A DNA stretch of 64,000 nt from Gammaproteobacteria bacterium (GTDB lineage Bacteria > Pseudomonadota > Gammaproteobacteria > Ga0077536). The stretch lies in contig JACPPA010000009.1 of the NCBI GenBank assembly GCA_016191285.1, positions 1-64,000 on the forward strand, given 5' to 3'. This document shows, piece by piece, positions 1 through 8,499 of this stretch. A program made the translations under genes and the position numbers. The first letter of the stretch is position 1. Every line of letters begins with the position of its first letter. The notes below the pieces were generated by a model that did no database searches, was not told where the DNA came from, and was given only the letters and a program-made list of their open reading frames with translations.

Positions 1-59
1 GAGTCGTTGATTCTCTTGTGTAAGATTCCCACCGCTCACGCATCTAGAATCAACGACTC
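1..59. repeat. 14-bp inverted repeat at the left window edge
   Basis: The 14 bases at 1-14 (GAGTCGTTGATTCT) are the exact reverse complement of 46-59, with a 31-base loop. The structure may continue left of the window. The outer sequence resembles spacers beside REP-associated or IS200-like transposase genes, but that is recollection only and no transposase is visible here. Confidence 0.6.
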
Positions 60-66
60 TGACCCC

Positions 67-100
67 TTGAACCTCCTTGAACTTTGAACCCCCCTTGAAC
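67..100. repeat. four TTGAAC copies
   Basis: TTGAAC occurs at 67-72, 77-82, 84-89 and 95-100 with uneven spacing in C-rich DNA. The array lies just downstream of the minus-strand YCF48-like gene and is followed by a small ACCACC/GGTGGT hairpin around that gene's stop. It may be a degraded tandem repeat; no function is evident. Confidence 0.45.
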
Positions 101-113
101 CACCGCGAGGTGG

Positions 114-1106
114 TCACGGAACTTGCGGCGGCCAGCCCATTCGGGTAGTGCCGCCTTGGCCGAAGATCAACACACCCTGGGGCACGAGCACCACTGCGGT
201 CGCTAACTGCCGCGTCTCGCGTGTGATCGATTTGAAGTTGAGCGCGGGATCGCTGTAGCTAACGTTGCCGCCGAGTCCAACGAAGACCACACTGCCATCG
301 GGACGTTCCGCGCCTGCGGTGAGGGATTGGTCGCTGTCCGTCGCGAGTGCTGTCCAGGTCGTGCCGCGATCATGTGAGATGAACGCATGGCCGGCCATTC
401 CCCACAACACCAAACTGCCGTCGTGGCATACCAGTCCACCCCACAGCGAGCCGTTGTAAGGAACGGTGTGCACCTGCCAGGTCACGCCGCCGTCGGTTGA
501 AATAAAAGCGTGGCCGGCTTCGGCGGCCACGCCTACCGTACCTTTGGTGTCGGCAAAGATTCCATTGAGATGACGTTCCGCATCGTCACCGGCGGCCAAG
601 TGGATGCGTTGCCAATGCAGACCGCCGTCCGCGGTGGTGACGGCGTAGCCATAGGGACCGACGGCAAGGCCGTATTCGCGGTCGCGGAACCACACTGAAA
701 ACAAGCTATCTTCGTCGGTAATTTTGCCGGCCCTAAGTTCCCAATGCTCGCCGCCGTCGCTTGTCGCGAGGATCTGCGCCCCATGACCCACGGCCCAGCC
801 ATGCAGCGCATCGACGAAGGAGACGGCGGTCAAGGTGGTAATGGTCGGCACGCGCTCGGCTTGGCGCCAATGCCGGCCCTCGTCGTCGGACAGCATGATT
901 ATGCCGTGTTCGCCAACGGCGACAATGCGCGAACCCGCGCGCACCGCGCCGAGCAACAGCGCTTGCTCGGCCATGCGGGCCGGACGTGCGCCTTGCGCGG
1001 CGTCCTCGTCAGCGCGCGACATCACGCCGCGTGTCGTTAGCAGTACCAGAATCGTTAAGCTCAAAACTAAACGCAACGAGTGCATCGAGCGTGACTCAAT
1101 GCGCAA
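114..1106 (-). CDS. YCF48-like (BNR/Asp-box) beta-propeller protein, exported
   Basis: A 330-residue protein with a hydrophobic N-terminal signal segment (about residues 10-30), then repeated beta-propeller blades of the type STDGGVTW, SHDRGTTW, TADGGLHW and SDDEGRHW. These are Asp-box repeats as in the photosystem II assembly factor YCF48. In non-photosynthetic proteobacteria such proteins usually sit beside RND transporters and DUF1302/DUF1329 proteins, as here. The reading frame overlaps the end of the upstream RND gene by 11 bases, which implies translational coupling. Met8 (1085) is an alternative start that would leave a tighter signal peptide. A periplasmic accessory role for the transporter is inferred; no photosynthesis genes are present. 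Confidence 0.8.
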   Translation of the reverse strand: MRIESRSMHSLRLVLSLTILVLLTTRGVMSRADEDAAQGARPARMAEQALLLGAVRAGSRIVAVGEHGIIMLSDDEGRHWRQAERVPTITTLTAVSFVDALHGWAVGHGAQILATSDGGEHWELRAGKITDEDSLFSVWFRDREYGLAVGPYGYAVTTADGGLHWQRIHLAAGDDAERHLNGIFADTKGTVGVAAEAGHAFISTDGGVTWQVHTVPYNGSLWGGLVCHDGSLVLWGMAGHAFISHDRGTTWTALATDSDQSLTAGAERPDGSVVFVGLGGNVSYSDPALNFKSITRETRQLATAVVLVPQGVLIFGQGGTTRMGWPPQVP

Positions 1107-3456
1107 GAAACGGCCGCCGCACGGGGCCGCGTCGCGGGAGGAGGGTGTCGATTACCACTGCCAACGCGGGCAGCAAGGTAATCGCCATCACCATGTTGAT
1201 CATGAACATGAAGGCCAGCAGCATGCCCATATCGGATTGAAACTTGAGATCGGAAAACGTCCACGTTGCAACCCCGACTGACAAGGTCAACGCGGTAAAG
1301 ATAGTGGCGTTACCGGTTTCGCGCAGTGTGCGTTGGAACGCAGCGACCGTCGGTAAGCCCTCGGCTAAATAGATCTGCAGCCGATTGTAAATATAGAACG
1401 CGTAGTCAACACCAATTCCAACGGCGAGTACCATCACCGGCAAAGTGGCGACAGTGAGCCCAATATCCAGTTCTTTCATGAACCAGTAGCCAAGGAAGGT
1501 TGCCAAGGTCAGCGGCATGCAGCAGGCCACAGTCGCGCGCCAATCGCGATAAGTGAAAAACACCAGCGCGATGATGGTGGCATAAACATAGAGCAGCATT
1601 GGTATTTCGGTGCGTTCCAACACTTCGTTGGTGGCCGCCTGCACGCCCACATTGCCGCTGGCGAGTCGCACGCGCACCGTGACATACGGATGAGCTTCGC
1701 GATAACGTTTGGCCGCCTGCACCACGGCCTTGATGGTGGTGGCCTTGTGATCCGACAAATAAACATTAATCGGCAACACCGTGCACAGCGGATCGTAGAG
1801 TCCCGAACCTTCGCCAGCGAGCCCGATAAAGCTCGCCATCGAGCGCGAGTCGCGTGGCAGACTCGCCCATTTCGGATTGCCTTCATTGAAACCCGAGGAG
1901 CCTAATTTCACGAGCCCTGGCAATGACGCCACGCTGATCACGCCCGGCACATTGTTCATGTACCAACTCAAATCGTCGAGGTAATTCATACGCCGGAAAT
2001 CGTAACACCCCCCCTCTGGAACTTCGTTGACGATCGTAAACACGTCCAAGCCCAAACTGAACCTTGAGGCGATCGCCACCGCATCCTGGTTATAACGCGC
2101 CTGCTCCCGGAGTTCGGGCGCTCCAGGTTTGAGGTAGCCAATGTGGCGGTTGAGGCTTTGCCAGTAGGCGACCGCGAAGAGCGCCACGGCGGTAAGCGTA
2201 ATCGCCACGGCATAGCGCACTTCGGCTGCATGATCCAAGTGCGCCATCCAGCGCTCTCGGTCCGCACGCAGGCGCGTTATACGCTGCACATAGCCCGGCC
2301 CAAAGTGAAAAAATGACGCCACCACGGGCAACATCACCAGGTTAGTCACGATTTTGTACGCGACTCCGATCGAGGCGGTGATCGACAGCTCGCGAATCAT
2401 CGGGATGGGGATCAGGACGAGCGTCGCAAACCCGACAAAAGCCGTCACCAGCGCCATCGTGCCGGGGATTAGCAGGCCCGTGAAACTGGCGCGCGCCGCT
2501 TCCAGACTCGACTTGCCGGCGCAGATCCCCTGCGAAATAAAATTCACCTGTTGCACGCCATGCGAAACGCCGATGGCGAAGACCAGGAAGGGAACCAGAA
2601 TCGCCAGCGGATCGAGCCCATAGCCCAATAGTTTGAGCGTGCCGAACTGCCACACCAGCGACACCAACGAACAGACCAATGTCGTAAACGTAAACACCAC
2701 GGAGCGGCTGTACCAATAAACGGCGAGCGCCGTAAACACGAAGGCGACGCCAAAATAATGCACGACGCTTACCGCACCGTCGGCGATATCGCTGATCTGT
2801 TTGGCGAAGCCGATGATTTGGATCTCGGCTTGGTCGTCCTCGAAATGCCGGCGGAGTTCGCTCTCGATGCGCCGGCCGAGTTCGATGTAGTCGGTCTTTT
2901 CCTTGGTGCGCGGGTTGTAGTCGAGAAAATCGGCGACCACCATGGCACCGGAATAATCATTCGCGACGAGGCTGCCGACGTAGCCGCCGAGAACCACGTT
3001 TTCGCGGATCTGCGCGATCTTGTTGACGTCGAGATTTTCGGGGATAACGTCACCGCCGATCACATCGCGAGCCTGGAAGCCCTCTTCGGTGATCAGCAGT
3101 ACGCGGGTATTCGGCGTCCACAACGACGATACCGTGTTACGGTCGACGCCGGGCATATACATGACCGCGTGCGTCACCTCGCTCAGACGCCGCAAAAAGC
3201 TTGGATTCCAGATATCGCCCTTGCGACTATGCACGACCACGATCAGGCGATTGGCGCCGAACAGCAATTCGCGATATTTAAAAAAGGTATCGGTGTATTC
3301 GTGGCCAACCGGCAGTTGCTTGTCGAAGCCGGCGTCCATGTGGAGCTGCGATCCGAAGTAAGCCATGACCGCCGTCACCATCGCCAGCGACGACAACACA
3401 AACTTGCGATGGGCGAACAGCGTCCGCTCGAAGGCGCGCAAGCAACGGGAGATCAT
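1096..3456 (-). CDS. RND/MMPL-family transporter
   Basis: A 786-residue polytopic membrane protein. It has an N-terminal transmembrane helix (about 20-38), a large extracytoplasmic loop, a block of five or six helices (about 220-400, including a sterol-sensing-like LAILVPFLVFAIGVSHGVQ segment), a second loop, and a second block of helices containing GIGVDYAFYIYNRL and a closing TLLPALAVVID helix. This is the duplicated layout of the MMPL/HpnN/Patched-like RND branch, which moves lipids or hydrophobic compounds. There is no membrane-fusion or TolC partner nearby; the DUF1302, DUF1329 and YCF48-like neighbours probably take those roles. A second, unrelated-looking MMPL protein lies at 59499-61976. 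The substrate is unknown. Confidence 0.88.
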   Translation of the reverse strand: MISRCLRAFERTLFAHRKFVLSSLAMVTAVMAYFGSQLHMDAGFDKQLPVGHEYTDTFFKYRELLFGANRLIVVVHSRKGDIWNPSFLRRLSEVTHAVMYMPGVDRNTVSSLWTPNTRVLLITEEGFQARDVIGGDVIPENLDVNKIAQIRENVVLGGYVGSLVANDYSGAMVVADFLDYNPRTKEKTDYIELGRRIESELRRHFEDDQAEIQIIGFAKQISDIADGAVSVVHYFGVAFVFTALAVYWYSRSVVFTFTTLVCSLVSLVWQFGTLKLLGYGLDPLAILVPFLVFAIGVSHGVQQVNFISQGICAGKSSLEAARASFTGLLIPGTMALVTAFVGFATLVLIPIPMIRELSITASIGVAYKIVTNLVMLPVVASFFHFGPGYVQRITRLRADRERWMAHLDHAAEVRYAVAITLTAVALFAVAYWQSLNRHIGYLKPGAPELREQARYNQDAVAIASRFSLGLDVFTIVNEVPEGGCYDFRRMNYLDDLSWYMNNVPGVISVASLPGLVKLGSSGFNEGNPKWASLPRDSRSMASFIGLAGEGSGLYDPLCTVLPINVYLSDHKATTIKAVVQAAKRYREAHPYVTVRVRLASGNVGVQAATNEVLERTEIPMLLYVYATIIALVFFTYRDWRATVACCMPLTLATFLGYWFMKELDIGLTVATLPVMVLAVGIGVDYAFYIYNRLQIYLAEGLPTVAAFQRTLRETGNATIFTALTLSVGVATWTFSDLKFQSDMGMLLAFMFMINMVMAITLLPALAVVIDTLLPRRGPVRRPFLAH

Positions 3457-3533
3457 GGCCGCGCGGCGGATTTGAACAGCAGTTGACGATTCACCGTGCG
3501 GACGACGCGTCGCGCCGTCCGCGGTGGCATCGC

Positions 3534-3693
3534 CTAGGGAATCTCTGCAAAAGGCAGAGATTCCTTAAGGCACAGGGAGGTGCCGTCATTTTCAATGGTC
3601 GAAGACCGTTGAAAATGAAGGAAAATAAAAATGACACTTTTTGTTTTCCTTACTCTGAAAAGTCCAGGAGGGACTTATTCAGAGGTTCCCTAG
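3534..3693. mobile_element. IS5-type MITE-like element with nested hairpins
   Basis: Outer inverted repeats (CTAGGGAATCTCTG at 3534-3547, and CAGAGGTTCCCTAG at 3680-3693, one mismatch) bracket about 160 bp. Inside are five local hairpins: GGAATCTCTGC/GCAGAGATTCC, GGCAC/GTGCC, CATTTTCAA arms around 3592-3618, GGAAAA arms around 3620-3652, and CTCTGAA arms around 3654-3684. CTAG at each end would fit the 4-bp YTAR target duplication of IS5-group elements, whose termini often begin GGGAACCTCTGA. The stop codon of the DUF1302 gene lies in the right-hand CTAG. There is no coding capacity. The family assignment is an inference. Confidence 0.6.
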
Positions 3694-5666
3694 AACGCAT
3701 ACGAAATGCTGGCGCTGAAGAAGTCGCGATCAGTAAGAATGTTGGTCAGGCCACCGCCGAAGAACATGCCATACCCAATCTGCCCGCGTACCACGCTGTT
3801 TCTATCGAAGTTGAGGCCTGCGAAGAATGACTTGCGGCCTTCGACGAAGGGCAGCGTATTCGGCGATATCCCCGCGAAGTCGTGCGCAAAATCGATTTGC
3901 GGCGTCAGGTTCAACCCGAATATCGCATACGGATAGGTGAGCCCAATCTCGAACACATAACCCGCCGACGTGTCATCCGGTACCGCGTAGCTCGGGAAGA
4001 TCAAATACGGAATGTGTTTTTGATCGAGGTTCGGATAATGCGTAATGGCCATTTCCGCGAGTACGTAGCCCTCGGCCGCGCCGAGCGCGCGCATGGCGCG
4101 ACCGAAGATCGAATTCACTTCGATGAAATAGAAACCCGTCAAATGCGCCTGCCATTTTTGTTCTTCGACGAAGCCGCGGACCGTGGTGCGGCAGGTCGCG
4201 GGATCGTGCTGTTTGCCTTCTCCAGGCGTCACGGCATCGCCGAGCCCGAGCGCACAACTAAACCCATCGAGGACGCTGAAACTCATGGCCTTGGTGCCGC
4301 TGGCTAAACCGGCGAAGGGAAAGGCGAAGGCGGTCGCGAGATTCTGCGGGGTCGGCACTGTCGGGTCGATGGCCACCGAATCCCGTGGCCGATACGACAG
4401 CTCGGCGCCCACCGCGACTGGTCCCACTTTGGTATTCATCGACAGGCCGAACAAATCCTTGTCCTCGCCGAACTCGTTGAAATACGTCAAGCCCAGCAAA
4501 TTCGCCTGACTCGCCGGATTGATGAGCGGCGTTTGCCGCTGATCAAAAACAAACGACGTGAACGGCAGCTTGTCATGATAGCGAATATAGTAAAACGCAA
4601 ATTCGGATTCGATCCGCTCGGGTTTGTAGCGCAGCGCGAAACCGTATTGGCCTCCCTTGTCGGGGGTTTTATCCGTGCGCTCGATAGGCACGATGTTTGC
4701 GCCCGGCAGCGCCGGCTGTCCGATGCGTGGGGTGCCGTCGCCGCATAAGACGGGTATGCACAAACCAAAGCTGGTCGGCGCGAAGGCGGGCTGCTGCCCT
4801 TTGCCGACGACATCCGCGCCGGAGAAGAAGGTGCCGACGGGATCGAAACGGAACGAATTCCACAGGATCTGGTAGTAGGCCTCGAAGTTCAGGGTGTCGG
4901 TTACCGCCGCGTTGAAATAAATCATCGGCGCCGGTCGAAAGACTTCCTTCAATTGCGTGCCGGGCGTGTGGAAGCGCCGGAGATCGAGCGCATTAACGGA
5001 ATTGATGCCCCCGACGATGAAGATGTCTTCGCCCCACGACACCACCTGATTTCCCACCTTCACGCGGGCCGGACGGTCGAAGAGGTTAAAGTCCTTCGCC
5101 ACCCACAGATCGAGCGGCGTGAAATTAAGCTCGGCGATGTCCTTTGCCGACGACGATAATTCGGTAAACCGTGTATCCGCGACGACCCCGTCATACAGCC
5201 AGGTCGCACGCCCGAGGGCCGACCAGCCTTGGCCCCATTTGACGCCAAGTTCGTGCGTACCTTTGAGCGGGGCGGACGTGAGATCGCCAGAGCGATAATT
5301 CAAATCGCCGTTGTCACCGTTGAGAAAGTTGAAATCGGGGTTGGATGCCGCGCCGCCGCCGGGCCCATGCAGCACTTCACCGAGGACTCCCTGGGTGGGG
5401 ACGTTGCCGCCGTTGTCGCGCCCGACATTGCGGGGATTGGGATCTTCGGTGCGCAGTTGAATCCCGAACGACAGGGTCGTATCAAAATTGAGCTGCACGT
5501 CGCCATTAGCGAGATCCCAACGGTAGGCTTTAGCGGGCGCGCTCATGAATAAACCGAGCGCCAGCGCAGGCAGAAGGTAACCGCGCGTTAATTGTCGCGA
5601 GCTCAAACGTGGAGTTTTCAGCATGGCGTGCTCCCGTGTCGAATTGGAGTTTTTCAGACGCAGCAT
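3690..5666 (-). CDS. DUF1302 outer-membrane-type protein
   Basis: A 658-residue protein with an N-terminal signal sequence (hydrophobic ALALGLFMSAPAKA), then long alternating beta-strand sequence and a C-terminal aromatic residue (SASISYAF), as in outer-membrane beta-barrels. Sequence and length fit DUF1302, nearly always paired with DUF1329 as here. The start at 5666 overlaps the DUF1329 stop (TAATG) and has an AAGGAG site 7 bases upstream. An internal ATG at 5624 also has GGGAG upstream and gives a more usual signal peptide, so the true start is uncertain. The stop codon lies in the right end of an inverted-repeat element, so insertion there may have changed the final residues. A role in uptake or export of hydrophobic compounds is inferred from the neighbouring RND transporter. 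Confidence 0.85.
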   Translation of the reverse strand: MLRLKNSNSTREHAMLKTPRLSSRQLTRGYLLPALALGLFMSAPAKAYRWDLANGDVQLNFDTTLSFGIQLRTEDPNPRNVGRDNGGNVPTQGVLGEVLHGPGGGAASNPDFNFLNGDNGDLNYRSGDLTSAPLKGTHELGVKWGQGWSALGRATWLYDGVVADTRFTELSSSAKDIAELNFTPLDLWVAKDFNLFDRPARVKVGNQVVSWGEDIFIVGGINSVNALDLRRFHTPGTQLKEVFRPAPMIYFNAAVTDTLNFEAYYQILWNSFRFDPVGTFFSGADVVGKGQQPAFAPTSFGLCIPVLCGDGTPRIGQPALPGANIVPIERTDKTPDKGGQYGFALRYKPERIESEFAFYYIRYHDKLPFTSFVFDQRQTPLINPASQANLLGLTYFNEFGEDKDLFGLSMNTKVGPVAVGAELSYRPRDSVAIDPTVPTPQNLATAFAFPFAGLASGTKAMSFSVLDGFSCALGLGDAVTPGEGKQHDPATCRTTVRGFVEEQKWQAHLTGFYFIEVNSIFGRAMRALGAAEGYVLAEMAITHYPNLDQKHIPYLIFPSYAVPDDTSAGYVFEIGLTYPYAIFGLNLTPQIDFAHDFAGISPNTLPFVEGRKSFFAGLNFDRNSVVRGQIGYGMFFGGGLTNILTDRDFFSASISYAF

Positions 5667-7036
5667 TAGCGATCTCCTTCGCGCCGCATTTCGTTGGCGT
5701 CGAATTTCTTTGGATTAATGCGGCCTTCGCGACCGGCGAGCCAGTCCACTTTCCCTTCTTGCGGCATGTTGTCCGCCATGTAGCGACCGACGTTCAAGTC
5801 GTAGCTGATATAGCCCTGGTAGACACAGGCCGGGAGTTCCGCGGCGGCATACGGATAGGCTTCCATTGCACGCCAGATCTTGCCTTGCGCGTCATAGAGA
5901 TCTTCGACCAGCAACATCCACGTGTCTTCATCAAGGTAGAACGTGCGCTTTGGAAACAGATGCCGCATGCCTTCCTTGACGGTCGCCTCAATACGCCACA
6001 CGCGATGCAGTTCATATCGCACGAGATCGCGCTGTGGATAATCCACGCCGAACATATCTTTAAACTTCTGCGCGGTATTGTTGAATTTATAAGTGTTGTA
6101 CGGGATGTAGAGCTCTTGCTTGCCGATGAGCTTGAAGTCGTAGCGATCGGTCGGGCCCGAATACATCGGGTATTGATCGACCATCAGCAGATTCTCGTAT
6201 CCCGGCACCGGATTATCGTAGGAAAACGAGGGCGAGTGACGTACGCGGCGTTGTCCTGGGAAATACAACCACGCTTCGTTCGATTTGTTCAGGAAGTAAT
6301 GCAGCAGAATCAACTCGCCGACCCGCGCGGCGGGGGCAATGACCTCGTTCAGCAGTTTGTATTCGATGCCGCCACTGTCGGCGAGTGCGGCGGCCTTGGG
6401 ATTGCCGAACGGCGTATAGGTCCATTGATTCTGCACCAGCGGCACGAAATCGCGCCCTGAAGGTTGCGAGAAAATTGTCGAATAGCGCTCGATGCGGCCC
6501 TCACCGGTCCAATGGAGTTTATGGTTCCAGATGGCCTCGGCGCCCGATTGTGGCAGCGGAAAGGGGACGCCCGCTGGTGTTGCCTCGGCGATGTCATAGC
6601 CATTCGCCGCCATTTTGGCCGAGGTCGCATTCTTGCGCGTGCGCTCATAAACGTAATCGGGATAACTACACTCGCGATGCGTCGGATAGACGTCCATGCG
6701 ATAGCCCTTGAGTCCCGTGATTAGCGCGATCTGGCTGGCCGACAGCTTGTCTTTAAATTTGTCGACATTGGTCGCGTCGATCGCGAGTATCGGCTTTTCG
6801 CTCGCGTAAGGATCGGGGCGTGGTTGCCCGGGGGTCCAGCCTGCTGGCGTTTGGATCGGTGCACCGGTCCACGCTGGGATACTGCCATCCGCGTTGCCCG
6901 CTTTTTCCGCGCCGACCGGTGTTAGCACGGTGCCGAGTTTGGCGGCGTCTTGCTCGCCGACCGCAGCCAGCGCCGACAGGCACGTTCCCGCGACCAATAC
7001 CGTGCCCACTCGTAGTACGAATTGCTTCAAAACCAT
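5666..7036 (-). CDS. DUF1329 periplasmic protein
   Basis: A 456-residue protein with a cleavable signal peptide (hydrophobic 8-24, ending SALAAVG). Motifs such as GSIPAWTG, NHKLHWTG, YFPGQRRVRHSP and the C-terminal KFDANEMRREG are typical of DUF1329. The family has an LolA/LolB-like fold and is thought to handle lipid-like molecules in the periplasm. It is the first gene of a minus-strand operon (DUF1329, DUF1302, RND, YCF48-like) and its stop overlaps the DUF1302 start. The first ATG follows GGGGGAACTGCC, an acceptable ribosome-binding site. The substrate is unknown. Confidence 0.87.
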   Translation of the reverse strand: MVLKQFVLRVGTVLVAGTCLSALAAVGEQDAAKLGTVLTPVGAEKAGNADGSIPAWTGAPIQTPAGWTPGQPRPDPYASEKPILAIDATNVDKFKDKLSASQIALITGLKGYRMDVYPTHRECSYPDYVYERTRKNATSAKMAANGYDIAEATPAGVPFPLPQSGAEAIWNHKLHWTGEGRIERYSTIFSQPSGRDFVPLVQNQWTYTPFGNPKAAALADSGGIEYKLLNEVIAPAARVGELILLHYFLNKSNEAWLYFPGQRRVRHSPSFSYDNPVPGYENLLMVDQYPMYSGPTDRYDFKLIGKQELYIPYNTYKFNNTAQKFKDMFGVDYPQRDLVRYELHRVWRIEATVKEGMRHLFPKRTFYLDEDTWMLLVEDLYDAQGKIWRAMEAYPYAAAELPACVYQGYISYDLNVGRYMADNMPQEGKVDWLAGREGRINPKKFDANEMRREGDR

Positions 7037-7157
7037 GGCAGTTCCCCCTCCGCTTTGGCGCCAGTCTACTGGGGGCCCAGACGGAAGCCAATCGGAGATT
7101 GATCGCGGTTGCGCCGAGCACGATCGCGATGGCCAATCGGCTCTCTCAACCTACTTT

Positions 7158-7565
7158 TCAGTGATGTAGCGCCTGAACAAAGGTTCGTAAATCGTCAAGA
7201 TTATTGCCTAGAATGGCTAATACTTTGTGCGAATCGATTTCGCTGTAGCGGTGGACGATTAAATTTCGGAGTCCGGCGGCGCCAGCGAGGCGAGCGCTGA
7301 GCTCCGGCGCAATGCGGCCAGCACGCGCAAGAAGGGCAAATGCCTCGGCAGGTCCCACTGGTGCGCCAAGGCCATCGTCAACACAGGCGTGAGCGGCAAG
7401 ATCAATGCAAGCCTGAATTGCCCGCTGCGGATCCATTAGCACAGTGTTATAGAGATCCTCATTTGCATCGAGCTCATCCGCGGTAACGTCGACACGCAGA
7501 TTTAGCCGCGCGCAGTGATGTAGCACTTGAGCAGTCTTACGGCGTAGTAAATCAGGACCAACCAT
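7158..7565 (-). CDS. hepT: HepT-like RNase toxin of a MNT/HepT system
   Basis: A 135-residue helical HEPN-family protein. The active-site motif Rx4HxY is visible near residue 110 as RNLIVHRY: Arg and His are catalytic, and the final Tyr is the residue that MntA-type antitoxins modify with AMP. Its start lies inside the end of the upstream nucleotidyltransferase gene (14-base overlap), the usual operon order for this type VII toxin-antitoxin family. It should cleave RNA when not modified. All motif residues are present, so the toxin looks functional. Confidence 0.87.
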   Translation of the reverse strand: MVGPDLLRRKTAQVLHHCARLNLRVDVTADELDANEDLYNTVLMDPQRAIQACIDLAAHACVDDGLGAPVGPAEAFALLARAGRIAPELSARLAGAAGLRNLIVHRYSEIDSHKVLAILGNNLDDLRTFVQALHH

Positions 7566-7977
7566 GGGCGATTCCTAACTTACGTCGATGACCTTCGTCG
7601 ATCACCTGGCGCGCGTACGCCCAGTCGAAATACTCGAGCAAGGTGGCAACGTGCAAGTCGCGCAAGGCGCTTCCGCCGCGATTGAAAAGTACTCGGCCTG
7701 TCGCAAATATTGAACGGCGTAACGCGGAATCGGCGTGCTCCAGATCGACGAGATGCACGTCGCGTCGTGCAATGATCCCTAGCTGTCCTAGGAGTTCGAT
7801 CACGTCCGCTTCTGCAGACGCGCGAGCCGTTGCGTTTACGTACAAGACCGCTATATCGATATCGCTGCCGGGGCGAGCTGTGCCCTTGGCGACCGAGCCA
7901 AACAGGATTGCCGCGGTGAATCGAGGATCCCGCGCGAGGGCCTGTGTTAGTAGTTCGACATTCTCTTCATCCATCAT
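7552..7977 (-). CDS. mntA: MntA-like minimal nucleotidyltransferase antitoxin
   Basis: A 141-residue minimal nucleotidyltransferase. The GSx10DxD signature is complete near residues 27-40 (GSVAKGTARPGSDIDIAV), with a third acidic residue in DVHLVDLEHAD. In characterised systems MntA inactivates HepT by attaching AMP to the Tyr of its Rx4HxY motif. It precedes and overlaps the hepT gene. The pair lies between an envelope-transport cluster and a phosphotransferase cluster, and its DNA looks somewhat less GC-rich than the flanks, consistent with horizontal acquisition. Confidence 0.87.
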   Translation of the reverse strand: MMDEENVELLTQALARDPRFTAAILFGSVAKGTARPGSDIDIAVLYVNATARASAEADVIELLGQLGIIARRDVHLVDLEHADSALRRSIFATGRVLFNRGGSALRDLHVATLLEYFDWAYARQVIDEGHRRKLGIAHGWS

Positions 7978-7980
7978 GGA

Positions 7981-8499
7981 TTAATCGTAGGTCGGTCGAA
8001 ACAACGATTCAATGCCTGGCAGATCCGCTGCGTCCGGATCGATACGCGAGGCGGCAAACCACACGCGATTCCGCCAGGTCTCGTGTTGGCCGTAGTCGAG
8101 CACGGCGTCGATCAAGCGCGGGTCCATCGCGGCCGTCGTATAGTCTCCGCTTATCACGCGATCGAGCAGCCGACCAAGCTGCTTGACCGCGGCACTGACC
8201 CGATCGTAATCGGTTCGATCGAGCGGACTCGCTGCGGCAAGCGCGGAGTCGAGTTCGCCGCGCAATCCCGTCTCCGCGATCACCGGCAACAGTTTACGTC
8301 CGAGCTCGCACAGCGAGTCATAGGCGCCGAGTTCAAATTTGAGCGCCATTTTCCATTGCGCTTCGAGCATTCCCAGATGACCGATGATGAGCCCGACCTG
8401 CTCGCACGCCTGTTGTTCGGAGGCCGGTACGGCCGGCAGTACGATGTCGCGTAGGGTCTTCGCGATCGCTTGCAGCCTGAGATCGATATCCGGCAGCAT
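7981..8499 (-). CDS. small helical partner protein of a phosphotransferase (paralogue 1)
   Basis: A 172-residue, mostly helical protein without signal or membrane segment. The start at 8499 is chosen because its ATG overlaps the phosphotransferase stop (TGATG), the same coupling seen for its paralogue at 12167-12694. Both share a start of the type LPDI-L...IV-PAV, a leucine-rich helix ending HLGML or LLRML, and a C-terminal RxRxW...P-IESL segment. I do not recognise a firm family. The arrangement recalls LvaB, the small subunit that works with the APH-like kinase LvaA on 4-hydroxyacyl-CoA, and DUF6285-type proteins found beside such kinases. A partner-subunit role is inferred from the coupling. 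Confidence 0.72.
   Translation of the reverse strand: MLPDIDLRLQAIAKTLRDIVLPAVPASEQQACEQVGLIIGHLGMLEAQWKMALKFELGAYDSLCELGRKLLPVIAETGLRGELDSALAAASPLDRTDYDRVSAAVKQLGRLLDRVISGDYTTAAMDPRLIDAVLDYGQHETWRNRVWFAASRIDPDAADLPGIESLFRPTYD

Noticed and set aside
2758-3486. 242-codon plus-strand frame opposite the RND gene
   Set aside because: It mirrors the antisense codon structure of the transporter, whose membrane topology is clear. No family resemblance.
5609-6460. 283-codon plus-strand frame opposite DUF1329
   Set aside because: Antisense shadow of a well-supported DUF1329 protein; no start context or recognisable domain.
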